Source: Talinum fruticosum (lineage: Eukaryota > Streptophyta > Magnoliopsida > Caryophyllales > Talinaceae). Taken from it: a DNA stretch of 64,000 nt. Within the stretch, counting starts at the first letter, position 1, and every line of letters begins with the position of its first letter. The translations under genes were made by a program, and so were the position numbers. Below are positions 48,820-62,028 of the stretch, piece by piece. The stretch spans positions 6,869,001 to 6,933,000 of the forward strand of contig JAITYX010000012.1 of NCBI GenBank assembly GCA_021018815.1. The letters are read 5' to 3'. The notes under the pieces are model-generated. The model had not been told where the DNA came from. It saw nothing but the letters and a program-made list of their open reading frames with translations, and did not search any database.

Positions 48820-49620
48820 TCAATTTTGAAAATGAAAGGTATAGATGAAGGAAGATTTGGAGAGAACTTGTAGGGAAAAGTAGAGGAAATTATTTAACCT
48901 CTTAACGAGTATAAAAAACAGAAAAAATAGATTTTTTTATCGGTTTTATGGATTTTCACATGCCGTAGCAAGTTAAGGTGAGTTACGAGTGGCATTTGAA
49001 CCGTTAATTATTAGTTCAATTACAATCATTTATTATCAATTTAATTAGTTATATTTTTGACATTCCGATATACTTCGGTGGCATTTTAATCCGAGAACTC
49101 GTTCTCCTTCTAACTATTTTCAAGTTTTTCCAACTCTTTCGAGTTTGTTCTATTTTTTACAACTCCTTACAATTCTTTCTAACGTCTTCTAACTCATACA
49201 AATTATAAAAATTGTGATATGAAAATTATTTACTTTTATAATTAATATTTTAACATTAGTTTATTATTCATATACTAACTAAGACCCGCGTGTTATCTCA
49301 AAAAAATTGTTTATTAGTTATATTATATTGTATATTGAAAGTATCATTAAATAAGTATAAAATACGTAGATAAATTTAAAACAAAATAAAATAACATTGC
49401 ATTTAAATAAAATGATTCAAAGAAGAAAGGTCAATCAATATAACTAAAATCCATAATAATTATATTTAAAAAAATCATCCTAAAATAAACAAAGTGGTCA
49501 AGATCATTGTTTGTACTTGTCAACATATAGTTGAGAACACATAATTAGGGGTAAACGACTATAAGATAGGAATTAATTATGGCAAATGGCAAGCAAGTTG
49601 AGCTAGTAGGATGGTATGAT
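48820..49620. other. AT-rich intergenic sequence
   Basis: A run at 49,105-49,195 repeats caactctttc/acaactcctt-like words. Otherwise I see nothing. Confidence 0.4.
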
Positions 49621-49622
49621 GA

Positions 49623-51258
49623 TGTAGGAACCAACGAGCCCGTTCCCTGCAGGGCAGTCGACCAAGTTTCCCCACGAAGCGTTTACCCTCTTGATTTTAT
49701 TTTTGTTAAGATTCTTTTGAAAGTTTATTTAGAGAGTGGGGTGCACCTCTTATTAAGATTATCTATTTTTAGAATATGATTTTAAAACAATTTAGGTGAA
49801 AGTATAATTGGTGATTTTGTTAATCATTTTATTTTAAAAATTAATTTTAGAAAGGTATCGGGATGTTAATCCGAGGGTAAAGAAAACAGAAAATATAAAG
49901 TTGCATTTTGCTGCAAAGTTCTTGGACCAAACAGAGAAATATGGTTGGACCTAGAGTTGAGCCCGACTACTAGTTGGCGCTAGCCACAACCCTTCGTTGA
50001 CTACTAAACGGCACCGGCTATAGGGTCGTGACTCAGGAGTCGATCTCGGCCCTATAGATTCATTTGTTAAAATGAAACTCAATTTTCCCCTTTTTTTATC
50101 TTAAAATGTTGAGAAGCAAATAAGAAGATATAAAAGCAAAAATAAGGACTCATCTGGTTAGTTTTAGGGAATAAAAACTAATGAAAATATAAAAAATACT
50201 CTTCTAGTCTTAGTATAGAAAAACTAAGCTTAAAAGAGGTTTTGAAATAGACTCTATCGGTCACAAATCGAGAATCCGATGTTCGGGGTGAAGGTATGAA
50301 ATGAAGAGGGATATTCTCCATTCCACCCGTCAACAAACAACCTTGACTAATTTAAATTGTGGGTTCAAACATTATGTTTAAACAGTCAAGCAAACAAGCA
50401 TGCAATAGACGAAATTAAAGAAAACAAAACTTTCTAGAAAAGCAATAAACAAGCAAATAGTAAAGCGAAAAGAAAGCGAGTAAAGAAGTGAAGATAAAAT
50501 TAAACGTTACATCGGGCGAGGAGGAATTAAAAGTGATTACGTCTTCAAAACCACCATGCGGAAAGTTATAAAAACATAAATAAACAAAACCGTAAGAAGT
50601 ATGCTTGAAAATGGATTTGGTGCCCTTAGGTTGTCCCACCTACTGAACTTGGATCACAAACAAAAAACGACGAGTGTAAAGTTAGGGCAAGAAGCTCAAA
50701 CGGCAAGCAAAGAAGGCCTTTTGTGGAGTTTGAGTGAAGGTTTGCTCTTGAGAGTCTAAGTCACCCGGAAGGAGGTGAATAAGATGAGAAGGAAATGTTA
50801 CGGAATAAAATATTTTTGTAAAGTTTGAGCTCGGAAAAGCAATTCTTAGTCTAGAATGAACTCGGAAAGACAGAACACGAGAGAATTACATGGAAACCCT
50901 CCTACGATAGAAAACCACGGTCGGTGTCAATTTAGACACCAAGTCAAATCCACTATTTTGAATCCACAAAATACAAGGATAGACTTTTATAGAATTTTTC
51001 CCTTAGACAATTCAATACAGATTTTCCTAGGCACGAAGTTTCCTATGTGCCCTACTACTTCCTAACCGAGGTACCCTTTACAATTAGGGACAATTGAGTT
51101 GAGTTAACCCTTACACCTCGGTCAAGGGATATTACGGAGAAATGAAGTAAGTAATAGTAAGACTAATTACACGACTTCTTCTATTCAACTCGGAAGTTGA
51201 GAAAAGCTTAAGTATAGAGTTATGACTGATTCCGGACTGGAAAGTTTCACTAGCCATT
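49623..51258 (-). mobile_element. LTR-like sequence related to the 1-26 kb array (interrupted by the hAT element)
   Basis: The end GGTTCCTACA (minus, at 49623) and following blocks match the array LTRs in order: cccacgaagcgttt, ttaatcattttatttta, gactctatcggtc...gagaatccgatg, acatcgggcgaggaggaatta and gtgcccttaggttgtcccacc. No primer-binding site follows 49623, so it is a solo or truncated LTR. The U3 side is not recognisable; it may continue beyond the hAT insertion (55,173 onward). Confidence 0.6.
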
Positions 51259-51266
51259 ATAACGGA

Positions 51267-54200
51267 TAGGGGTGAGCGGGACCGGGTACCCGGTCATTTT
51301 AGCTGAACCGGTTCGACCGGGTCCAAAATCTGGACCCGGTCTCGGTCCCGGTTGGAACCGGGTCCGGGACCAGGTACCCGATTGCTGTCCTTTTTTTTTT
51401 TTTTTAGTTTTTCAATTATCATTTTTGTTTTTATACTTTTTACATTTTTTGGTAAAGTTTTAGCCAATAATTATCCTATATTTTAACTATTTGCTTTGCT
51501 TTAGAACCCTGTAATTATAACTAATAATCCAACATTAACAATAAAAATCCACATGCAAAACAAATTACAAGTTTAAATCTTAAAAACATCATTGAAAAAA
51601 ACATAAAAGAGTTTCAAATAATCCAACATCAACAACGAAAAGAGAAAATCTCGATCCACAACTTGCTGCCCGACTTGGTGCCCAACGAAAAAGAGCCTCT
51701 ACTCAACTCTAGATTCTGTCAAAGTAAAACAAAAAATAAGAAAGAATGTTTGAGTAAAAATACAAACTAACCGAAACGAGAGAAATATAATATGATTATG
51801 ATGATACCTTAGCTAAGCAAAGGAAAATGAATTATTAGAGGAAGTCTTCATCAATCGCTCATAATGTTATCAATTTCGGTGATATCTCCATCGCCCAAAT
51901 CTCAATATCAAATAAAAAAATAAGGTTAGAAATCATGATTTAACATATTATTATAAATATCAAAATCAGAATACATATAGTAACATATGTTATATAATTA
52001 CCCGCTTCATATTTCTCTACATCATCCATAAGTTGTTCAACATCAATGCAAACTTTGGATGCCCTCAACCAATCTTGAGCACAAATTAAAGTCTCCACAG
52101 TTTTGGGACCCAAACTACAACGAAACCGATCGAGCACCCGACCGGATTTACTAAATGCGGACTCACTTGACACGGTAGAAACAGGCACAGCTAGAATATC
52201 CCTAGCCATCACAGCTAGCACCTTATAAGTGTCGGCATGTTTCTTCCACCACTTTAAGATATCAAAAGTGACATCTACATTTTCTCGAGGGGCATCTAGA
52301 TACACATCCAACTCGGTTCTTTCAACTACCTCAACATCATCTTCCCCACCATCTTTCCATTGAGAATACAACTCCTTAAGAGTATCATTGTTCAAAGACA
52401 TCTTTGAATGATCAACATGAATAGGGAAGGAGAACCATCAACATCATCATTTTCAATATTCATTGAAGAAGAATACAAAACATACAAGCTTTTAAGCATA
52501 TTATGCAAATGATCATACACCTTATCCGCTTTTCCAAAGTCATTAGGAAAAAGTTTCCTAAAAGAGAACCTAACAAACTTCAATTTGTAGCGGGGATCAA
52601 ACACAACAGCAATTAAGACCATAAGATTAGTCTTTGTCCAATCTCCATAATAATCATCAAATTTCTTACGCATTACCAAGGCCATCTCACGAAGATTAGG
52701 GCAAGAATCCTTCTCCCATTCTAACAAATTAGTAAGTATGCCCAACAAGTCATGAAAATGCAAATTTGCAGTGACATACAAAGTACCAGACATCCTCTTA
52801 GTAGCTTCATAAAATTGTTGCAAAAACTTTGCCAAAACTCGAGCATTCTCCCAATCCTTTTTCGTAGGAACATTTTCAACAAGTTCATTCTCAAATTGGA
52901 ATCATCATTTTTAAACCTTTCAAAAGCCTTTTCAAATTTCAAAGCTATGCTCAACATAAGGAAAGTAGAGTTCCACCTTGTGCACACATCCAAACACAAA
53001 GACCCTTTACAAGGGACTTTCACAACTTTCGCACAAGAATCAAACAATGCAGATCTCCCTAGTGAACTCCTTATGTATCTAATTGCAGTTCGAATGTTAT
53101 GAATAGAACCCTTTACCCTTGCCAAACCATCCCTCACAACCAAATTTAAGACATGAGCTGCACATCTCATACGAAAAAATCACCATTTAAAACAAGTTTC
53201 TCACCAAGATTATCCTTCAAATAACCAACTGCCACATTATTGGAACTAGCATTATCAACGGTCAAACAAGAAAGTTTGTCTTCAATACCCCGATCAATAA
53301 CACAACTCTCCACAACCTTTCCAATCTCTTTGCCTTTATGACTATCCATCAACTTAAAACTTAAAATCCTCTTGTGCAAATTCCACTCATCATCTATAAA
53401 ATGTGCAGTCAAGCAAAGATAATTCAAGTTTTGGATTGAAGTCCAACAATCGGTTGTGAGGGCGATTCTTGATCTCAAACCTCCTAAAATACTTTTCAAG
53501 GCATCTCTCTCACAAATATAAAGCTTTTTACAATCTCTAGCAACGGTGAAGCGAGATGGAACATTGTTTGCAAATTGTGGGACAACAACACTAATAAACA
53601 ACCTAAATCCTTCACGTTCAACCGATGCAAAAGACATTTCATCAATAATAACCATTTTTGCAACAGACAAGTCTAGTAGCCTCTAGGTCAAATGTCCAAT
53701 TTGAGAGAGTAACACTCTTGGTTTGTGGATCTCTACATAAAGAAAGCTTTTTTGCTTTTTTATCCACATTGAAAGGATACTTAGGACATGATTGTAAATG
53801 TTTTCTTAGAGTAGAGGTCCCATTATTAGGGTTGGCAGATAATACCTTGCCACAATACTTGCATTTAGCTTTCTCGATCTTTTTGGTTATTGGACTGATT
53901 ATGTCTTCAAAATGATCCCAATATGGGGATTTCCTCTTGCCACTAACTTTCACACCCCGTTTCTTAGATTCGACTGCACCAAAAGTTGCATCACTTTGGT
54001 CTTCCAAATTTATATGTTCTTCGAGTGTCGTCCATTTCGACATTCCGCCATTAATTCATCAAACATTAATAATAGTGAATTATTCAAACAATATTTTAAA
54101 TTATAAAACATGTACATCATAAAATGGTAAGATGGTTCCAATTTGACCGAGTAAAATCAGGTGGGAAATACCTAGCCTAAATGCTTTTTGATGACTATAA

Positions 54201-55164
54201 CTCCGACCATTCCATATTTGTTTTAATTCCTCCTATTCATGCTTGGTTTTAGGCCTTTTAATTTCATCAAATTTCACACACACAAGTGGTATACATAGAA
54301 GATAAAAATTCGTACATAGTTTTGAATGGTTTAGCCTCTTGAGTCATGCAATGAATAGATAAACAAATCTAACATTTTGTACATAGAACTTAGAAGATTT
54401 TCATTTTGTCAAGTTTTCGTATACTCAAACTCAATGTCAATGAATACATTAACAAATCTAAAATCAACAAAAACTAAATACCCACAACTAGATGTAAGCC
54501 TTATATACACTCACCATGGTGGAGATGTAGCATAATTAAGGGGAAGAAACTACCACCAACAAGAACAACCGGGGGCACACACGGACTACCTACAATCGCA
54601 CGAAAAATTGAGCCAAACAAGAACTTGTTCGTTTTTTAACATATAAAATCAACAAAAACTAAATACTCACAGCTTGGGTGCCTGGAAAATAGCCGGAGGA
54701 AAACAGCGAGGCAGGGCAAGAAGCGCAAGCGAGTCGGTGAGAGAGCGAGAGCGATTGCAATAAATGAGTGAGTGAGAGAGAGCAGCACGCCGGCAACGGC
54801 GAACTCTGGGGCAAACGCCGGCGACGGCGACAGATCGAGAAGAGAGAGAGAGAGTGCAACGGCGGGTAGACACGGGAGCGAAGAGAGCGAAAGGAGAGCG
54901 AGACTAGGGCAAGCAGGGGCGGACACGCACGGGAAAGAAGGCAAAGACTCAAGGCATTAGGGTTTGATTTTCATTAATTTTTTTAATATAACCAAGTAAT
55001 CTGGGTCCGAGTCCAAGATTTTACTATCCGGTCTTGGACCCGGTTATAACTCGGGTCCTACAATTTGGACCCGGTCCCGGTTCAACCGGGTCCAGTTCTG
55101 GACCCGCCAGGTCCAGACCGGTTCCGAGTTCGGAACCGGGTACTGGAATTTTTGCTCACCCCTA
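51267..55164 (-). mobile_element. hAT-superfamily DNA transposon, complete ends (3,898 bp)
   Basis: Perfect 11-bp terminal inverted repeats TAGGGGTGAGC (51267-51277) and GCTCACCCCTA (55154-55164) are flanked by an exact 8-bp target duplication ATAACGGA (51259-51266 and 55165-55172), the hallmark of hAT. Both subterminal regions (51,278-51,370 and 55,010-55,140) are packed with accgggt/ggacccggt words in both orientations, likely transposase-binding sites. It carries a minus-strand transposase gene with frame breaks. Confidence 0.95.
51940..54043 (-). pseudogene. hAT transposase (BED zinc finger, hATC domain), frame broken
   Basis: In order: a BED zinc finger (CKYCGKVL...LRKHLQSC, about 53,780-53,880); an RNase-H-like catalytic core with TTDCWTS and LTVDNASSNN; MRCAAHVLNL and CTRWNSTFLML; the DUF4413-like segment with VVFDPRYKLKFV; and the C-terminal dimerisation block with PVSTVSSESAFSKSGRVL containing the expected last catalytic glutamate. 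Together these give a near full-length enzyme of roughly 690 residues. Four frame shifts, near 53,672, 53,180, 52,885 and 52,420, break it; at least two are consistent with one missing base in a short homopolymer. Given the perfect ends, the breaks may be sequencing errors. Confidence 0.88.
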
Positions 55165-55172
55165 ATAACGGA

Positions 55173-55937
55173 TAGTCCGAGTCCCTCGGAAAAGAACCGC
55201 TGTAGATATGAACATTGTGCTTTGGTCCTTGGCTCAAAAGGTGGTCCAACCCACTAGTTGTGACTAAAATCGGGGTGGAAATAGTCTGTTAGACTCAAAG
55301 TTAAAGTTTATCGAAAATGGAAACAAACAACCTTGACACGGTGTCCGAACTCGTCTCGAAACAGTGACTTTTGTGTCCGCTAGTGTTTAACGGTTAGAAG
55401 TCGGTTGCCTTTTCTTTTCAAAATGAGATTAAATCACTTTAATCAACATGCAAAAACAAATCAAAATGGTACTCAAAGTATAAAAATACATTGGTCCAAG
55501 ATTAGGCAAGGATAAAAAAATTAATTCAAATAATTAAGCAATTAATTATCCTTAACCCGAATAAATGGAATTTCTAAGTCCAATATTCAATAAGTTCTAA
55601 GTCCATTTTGTGCCTATCTTTTAGATAAATGAAGAATTAAAATTACATAGACACAATGCATCAAGTTTGCTAAATAAATAATTGCAGTTAATAAATCGAC
55701 TTAAACAAAAAATGAATTAACGTAGTAATTCGTTTTCACTATTCGCAATAAGTCGAGCTCGGAATAAGTTATGCATGTGAAATTATTTGGGCAACACAAC
55801 TATCCGAGTTGCATCCGAGTGGGTCAAAAACTTAGAGATAAACGCTTTACTCAAGAGAGGTTTTCTAAGTAGATCAAATAGATATGAAAACTTAAATATG
55901 AGCTTCTTAAGATGTGAGAATGATTTCAATTTAAAAC

Positions 55938-55940
<3 letters not shown>
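55173..55940. other. Flank of the hAT insertion, possible U3 of the LTR-like sequence
   Basis: Must be contiguous with 51,258 before insertion, as the target duplication shows. I see no clear match to the array U3 and no gene. Confidence 0.4.

Positions 55941-55984
<44 letters not shown>
55941..55984. repeat. (AG)22 microsatellite
   Basis: Forty-four bases of perfect AG repeat. Confidence 0.97.
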
Positions 55985-55986
<2 letters not shown>

Positions 55987-57200
55987 ATACATGAGTCTTC
56001 AATCTCCCTCTTTTTGATGAAATGCATTCAACACTTATAAATCGAGTTAGAAGTTCGGATAGTTAATTTTTCATTGCTCAAATACGAATAACACTGTTAG
56101 AATGGTCTAAGTTAGACACAATAGTATAGAGTTGTAATTCATTATCGGAGCTGATTGATGCGAGAATTAATTATCGGAGCAAATAAGCAACTTATGAGAG
56201 AAATATAAACAAATATAAACATGGTTGTAAGCTATTTATCAATGTAGAAAAAATAGAGATAAACAATAATGCTCGAGAAAATGCTTAACTTTCATTGCTT
56301 TTATCATTTGCTCAGAAACAAACATACAACACAATAAAAAATAACTTAGACTCTCCCTAGACCAAATAACTATCTCCCGCAATTATCTCTCCCCTATGTA
56401 TTTCATCAAAAATCGAAGGAGGGAAGAGAGGAGAAATAGAAATGTTGGAAAAAAATAAAAAAATAGAGAAAACTAGGGGGAGGGGGTGGACTAGTGTGAT
56501 TGGAGGAGGAGGAACAAGGTCCCTCGCGTCTGCGCTCGTAGCGTTGAGATGAAGTTGCGGGTTAAACAATAGGCGGTAGTAGGAGAGGAGGTAATTGTTC
56601 TTGTTGAGCGAGTCTATCGAACTAAAGGTGTTGCTTCCTCCACTTCTTCTTCGATCCCTCAACTTCCTCACCTTGAGTGGGTTGTGCAAATGGTTGATCT
56701 TGGGACTCGACCAACGTCCCCAACTTCCTCAAAAGCCGACTCGTGCTTCGAGGCAATAACCTCTGGTTCCTTTTCTCCTTGGCCTTCAGCTTAGCCTACT
56801 ACAACTTGTTCTTCTTCTTTTGACTGGGTTAGAAGAGGTGGAAGACTCGAGGACGAGTCCGGGTCCGAAGCTGGTTATGAGTCCTCGGCAGCCTCGGATC
56901 TCGCACTCTTGGAGATGGTTGATTTGATCATGCTGCTTCTTGATGATGTCATTGAGCTCGGTGACTAGAGCTTCACTCGATAAATCTGCCTCTAAGTCAT
57001 GCTCTCAAGCTGAGTCAAAATAGGCATGAAAGACTAGAAAGCACCAAGAGTTGATTGCAACTCTTTGGCGAGAGCAACAAATTGTGATGCCACCTTCGAA
57101 GTAAATTAGTAGAAGGTGCAGGCTGAGAAGATGAAGGACCAGCGAGTCGGAAGAAGAGTTTCGAGTACTCTTCGAGTCTAAGAAGGAGGAAGAGGGAGCT
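55985..57200. other. Unassigned sequence
   Basis: No gene recognised. Minus-strand open pieces at 56,357-57,224 are serine-, leucine- and proline-rich and could be the degraded C-terminal tail of the retroelement ORF immediately upstream on that strand. Confidence 0.35.
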
Positions 57201-57239
57201 CGAAGCTGTGGATCCGGACACCATGCTTAGTTTCTTAGT

Positions 57240-58130
57240 ATTCTAGATTGACTAGCTCAGCCATGCCAATGCGAGATAGGCGGCTTAAGAAATTTATGTG
57301 GATTATTTGGAAGCTCCACTTCAAAATGTGAAAAATAGTGGAGAAGAGAGCTCCAAAAGGTAGAGGAGGTTTCTTCCGATCAAAAGGAACGAAGCTATTT
57401 GGTCAAGAATGTTAGGGAAGAGGTCAACCTTATATCCCTTGAGAATATCATAAAGGACCTTGAAAACCTTACTATTAGGGTTCTTCTTGGATGGATAGAA
57501 TGAGAACACAGTTCTCATCAAGAAAAAGCAAAGAAGTTTGGCCTCAAACTTCATCTAAGTCACGAGATAAATTCTTTTTGATTTTAGGATGACTCGGCAT
57601 ATTTATCAAAGAATTCATCCGCAATTTTAGTGAAGGGAATATGATTTGAGTTCGTAAAGAGAGTTTGAACCTTAAAGAGTTTGTGAAGAAGAGGAAAATT
57701 GATAATGATGTTCTTCCCTTGAACAAGTGAGTAGACAACATTATCCCTTGCGGACATGTTCGAATAGAATTCTAAGACTAGCTTAGGAAAGATGTAGTCA
57801 CAAAAGCACATGTATTTGAAGGCTCTTGTTTTGATCGAGTGGTTTGATCAATGAGATTTTGGTGGAAAGGAAGAATTTTTCTTCCAGGAAATAGTGTTGG
57901 GCAACAATAGAATGTTTTGGCTCATCGAAGGTAAGAGCCTTGCCTTTTGAGGGGTCCTTTTATGGATCCTTAGGTTGGGAAAATAGGGTTCTAGCCTTTT
58001 AGTGGCTGACCCGCCTTCAAGCAACAGTTCCTCACTTCGGCATATCGAGAGTAGTAGAGAATTTAACTTGAGAGAGAAAGATTGAACAAGTGAGAATGAA
58101 GAGTAAGAGAGCGAAAATAGCAAAGTGAAA
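57240..58130 (-). pseudogene. Retroelement accessory ORF, similar to the 'putative plant transposon protein' (Transposase_32-like) family
   Basis: Minus-strand pieces in shifting frames read VLEFYSNMSARDNVVYSLV and KNIIINFPLLHKLFKVQT, then LCFFLMRTVFSFYPSKKN and LYDILKGYKVDLFPNILDQI. This resembles plant retrotransposon-associated proteins with an EFYAN...VRGK-like motif. Its function is unknown to me. It lies just downstream of a copia RNase H relic on the same strand, so it may be that element's third ORF. Confidence 0.5.
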
Positions 58131-58599
58131 GAATAAGGATAAACAAACGCTATTTATAAATAAAGGGCTCTCAAGGAACAAAAGCCTTAACCGACTCGGT
58201 TTGTAGAGTAATGGCTAGCCGATGTTTGGCGTTCCCGTGTCTAATGGTTACTTCTTGAAACTGCTACCTTTCAACATCTAGTTTCTTGACCGTTCGCTTG
58301 AGAGAGAGAAAAATAAATTTTCCATAATATTTCCAAGATTCTCTATTGAATTAGAGATGATCTCGGAAGTTTAATGTCCATTTTTCTCATAACCGAGTTT
58401 GACTTAGTAGATTATCCGAGGTGCTCGTAACATACTTAGAAAATTAATAAGCTGCAGCTCGGTTTCATGATATTTTAATTGAACCACTAGCTACTCACTC
58501 GGAATAAGTAATAATCAATAAAACACATAAACTTTCATGCAATCACTTGATCAATCAAGCATTCAACATACCAAGTTCATTCCTAATAAAGCGGAATTA

Positions 58600-58800
58600 A
58601 TCTTCACTTAGAAGTTTTATGAAGATATCAGCTAATTGAAATTTAGTAGGAATAAATTCAAGTTCAATATCACCTTTTTCAGAGTGATCTCTTAGAAAAT
58701 GATATTTGACCTCAATGTGCTTCGTTTTTGAGTGCTCGAACTAGATTCTTTGTAATGCTGATGGCACTTTGATTATCACACTTGATCGGGATGGATGTGA
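58600..58800 (-). pseudogene. Ty1/copia RNase H C-terminal relic
   Basis: The minus strand reads IKCDNQSAISITKN, then after a one-base shift KTKHIEVKYHFLRDHSEKGD and LEFIPTKFQLADIFIKLL. This is the characteristic end of copia pol, including the conserved CDN.SAI and KHIE...HF motifs. The rest of pol is not found upstream, because the plus-strand Tat/Ogre relic begins near 59.1 kb. Confidence 0.88.
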
Positions 58801-59639
58801 ATGACAATCCTATATCCTTCGTATGCCCAATTTCCCTTCATTGCACAAGGTAGACTTTTGGCCATGCAACTATCGTTAGAAACGCTGGATTGTTGATTAA
58901 GCCGGTGAAAATTGAGGAAAATATTCGTACATGGACGACTTTAAATTTACCACACAAAGTAAATTTTTATATTTATACAAGTTAAAAATAAAAGTCGAAG
59001 AGGAATAAAGCAAACTTCAATAATCCTCCACAAACCATTAGAGGCATATAACCGACTAAATCATTCTCGGGAGTAGTACATTGGGCACCCGCACATAAAT
59101 TCCTTATTAACCAAGTGATTGCCAACGGAAGCGGTACCTCTTCCATCATAGCATGCGCTCTTGGTTCACCGAGAGGCACCAAGGATTCTGGCATTTTTCT
59201 TGTCGTGCCCCACACGAAAGACCAAACCATCGAACTATGAGTCATCATGTATCCTACCTAGTCTAAATCTCTTTTTACCATAGATATTTTGACTATTAGG
59301 TGTCCCTTTGCCTTCATTTGCATGCTTGAAAAATTGTGTTGGCTTTAGATTTATACCTCTGCTTGTGAGCCTTTATGAATAGGTGAGGACTGGCTGATTA
59401 GCGGTTGCATGGGTGAAAATAAAATATCTTAAAATTTCCTAGAGTAGGTCCAATATGTGCATTTAGCCAAAAGTCAAATGACCTTTTTCTTTTACTTTCA
59501 TTTCCGAGTCATACTAAAACTTTTTTAGGCGGTCTAGGTAGTCACCACCAATCGGTCCAAGAGGGTCCTACTAAGGTCTCCTCTATCTTTTGGTAAGTCA
59601 ATTAGTCTTTTTTACCTTCTTTTTACATTCTCATTATAC

Positions 59640-60110
59640 ATTTCAACTTCGCATTTTCATTTAGCTAAAACAAATTCATCTCAAATTAAGGCGAGTCCAT
59701 ATTTTCATTCTTTTTTGCATTTAGCCAAAATAAATTCATCTTAAAATAGGTGCATCCATTTTGCATTTGTTTTAGCCAAAATAAATTCATCTCAAATAAG
59801 GTGAGTCCATTTACATTGAGCCAAAATAAATTCATCTCAAATTAGGTGAGTCCATTTTGCATTTTCATTTAGCCAAAATAAATTCATCTCAAGTTAGGTG
59901 AGTTCATTTTGCATTTTCATTTACCCAAAGAAATTCATCTGAAATTAGGTGACTTCATTTTGCATTTTCATATTGCATTTTAACCAAAACAAATTCATTC
60001 GAAATATAGGGAAATGCATCATCATATTTTCATCTAGCCAAAATTAAACCATCTTTCATTGAGGGTCAATCATTCATGTATTACGCATTAGCTAAATCAT
60101 AAAATCATCC
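59640..60110 (+). repeat. Leader minisatellite of the Tat/Ogre relic (about 52-bp units)
   Basis: About eight units share tttagccaaaataaattcat and ggtgagtccatttt words. On the opposite strand these match the AT-rich minisatellite in the array leaders. Confidence 0.85.
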
Positions 60111-60262
60111 CTAACTAAGTCACAAGGCATCATATGCACTTCATTTTCGATTGCATTCTTTATGTGCATCCAAATAAAAGCATGTTATGTCTACTTGGGT
60201 CTTGTGATTAAGTCTCGTCCTCCCAAAGTGGTATTCTTTCACATGGTCCTAAGCCTCATCCT

Positions 60263-61660
60263 TTGGGCTGCAGAATAGGGAAGTCTACCGCAATTGAGTA
60301 TCGTCGGAATCCAAGCTTCGAAAGGTTAGAACGCCTCAACAAGGAGTCCGACACATCTTCTTCCCGCTCCGCATTATGTTCTACTTCGTGGTCTACACCG
60401 AGTGTGACATATTTTGGTGCACACTACACTGATTCAATCTACTCTTCGTCATAAGACAAGTACCAAGAAAGAATTCCCTTCCAATGGATGGATCCCTAGA
60501 ATAATCTCCTATTCTCGCTTTACTTAATGAGAACTTAGCTGGGGTGAAAGCTAGGATAAATGCTTAAGATGAGAAGATAGCGTCTATAACAAATGATCTT
60601 AAGGATATCTTGAAACCTATTCAGGACGAGTAAGAGAGATGAGCAAGCGGAATGATTAAGGAAAGGAGAGAAAGTAGGTCCTCCACCTTCACCTAGTTTA
60701 TCTCCTCCAAATAGTCCCAAACAGGAATCCCCTAAGCATGAATCTAAACCTCAACTTGATCCACATGTAGATCAGATAGAACAAATGTTAAGGGAGTGAT
60801 CCATGTTCAGTAATCACTATTTTGATCATAAGGGATTCACTTTAATCCCTAAAGGGAAACTACTCCCTAAATTTACCATGCCTAATATCAAGTTTAGAGG
60901 TTCCGAGAATCCCCATCATCATATTCACAACTTTTTGGGAGAAATTACTCTTAAGAACATTCTGGAAGTCACTTATCACATCATCTTCCCATGGACGTTC
61001 GATATTGATATAATGAAGTGGTATAATGTGGTCGACCGCAAGGTCACCAACTAAACTAATCTGTGTATGGAGTTCCTACATTAATACTCCTATAACACCG
61101 ATTTACCGCTTACTCTTAGAGACTTGGAATTAATTAAACAAGATGAGAAAGAAAACTTTACAGACTTCCTCACCAAATGGAGAGCAAAGGCTGCCCACAT
61201 GGTAGATCGACCCTCCGAGAAGGACCAAGTCGGGATCATCGTGAAGAACCTTAATCTTGTCCACAACCAACACCTCAAATTCTCACCTATGATGAACTTC
61301 TCAACCCTTAGAGATGTTGGCATGCTGATAGAGGAAGAGTTGTCCACCATGACCACAAAAGTTGTGATGGGGTATAGAGGTAATTATCAAACCAAAGATA
61401 AGAAAAACCTCCAATACAAGTAATACTAACAGGGTGCAGATGTCAATGCCCTCAACAAGTATACAAACTACACTCCTATTGATACTACATATACTCAAGC
61501 CCTTGACCGCCTTTTGGCTAAGGGAAAGATAGAATTACCACCCATTAGAGCAGAGTCAAAAATAGCGAAACAATATAAAGACTGGGACGCGGGAAAATTT
61601 TACAAATACCATCGTGCACGAGGACATGACACCGAGCAATGCTAAACGTTTAAGAACAAA
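60263..61660 (+). pseudogene. gag relic of the Tat/Ogre element
   Basis: The N-terminal part (60263-60454, MGCRIGKST) corresponds to the start of gag in the array copies. A coiled part follows from ATG 60484. The core at 60803-61054 has IPKGKLLPKFTMPNIKFRG and VTYHIIFPWTFD, and 61124-61423 has MELIKQDEKENFTDFLTKWR and GMLIEEEL. Near 61,610 YHRARGHDTEQC is the remnant of the gag zinc-knuckle region. Stops and shifts break it in at least four places. Confidence 0.85.
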
Positions 61661-62028
61661 CTGCAAAGCATGTTCCATAATGGTCAACATCTTTTACCTA
61701 AGGCTGCCCAAAACCAATTAACAATAATCATCCTTTTAGCGGCACCTTAGCTATCTTCACTCGAACCCACTCCAGGTCGGTGGGACCCATCTATCTTCAT
61801 CGAAGAGATCGGTGAGTCCAAACCACTTCGTAACTTGCCTCCTTCGGATCCGTAAGTCTATGGATTGTGGGTAAGTGATGAAGAAGATGTTTATGAAACA
61901 AGAAATAACAGTGACGACAATAACAACGACTTTTGGGGCATATCACCCTTAGAAGAAGAAGACTTTTAGGGATAATCTAAGGGTTCGAAATCCAATTTCT
62001 TACTAGATCCGGACGACATAATGTACCA

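Noticed and set aside
57015..57224. Serine-rich minus-strand frame as a host gene
   Set aside because: No domain, and it lies next to the retroelement accessory ORF on the same strand; most likely its decayed tail.
60263..60454. Separate small host gene (63 residues)
   Set aside because: It aligns in position with the start of gag in the array copies and belongs to the retroelement.
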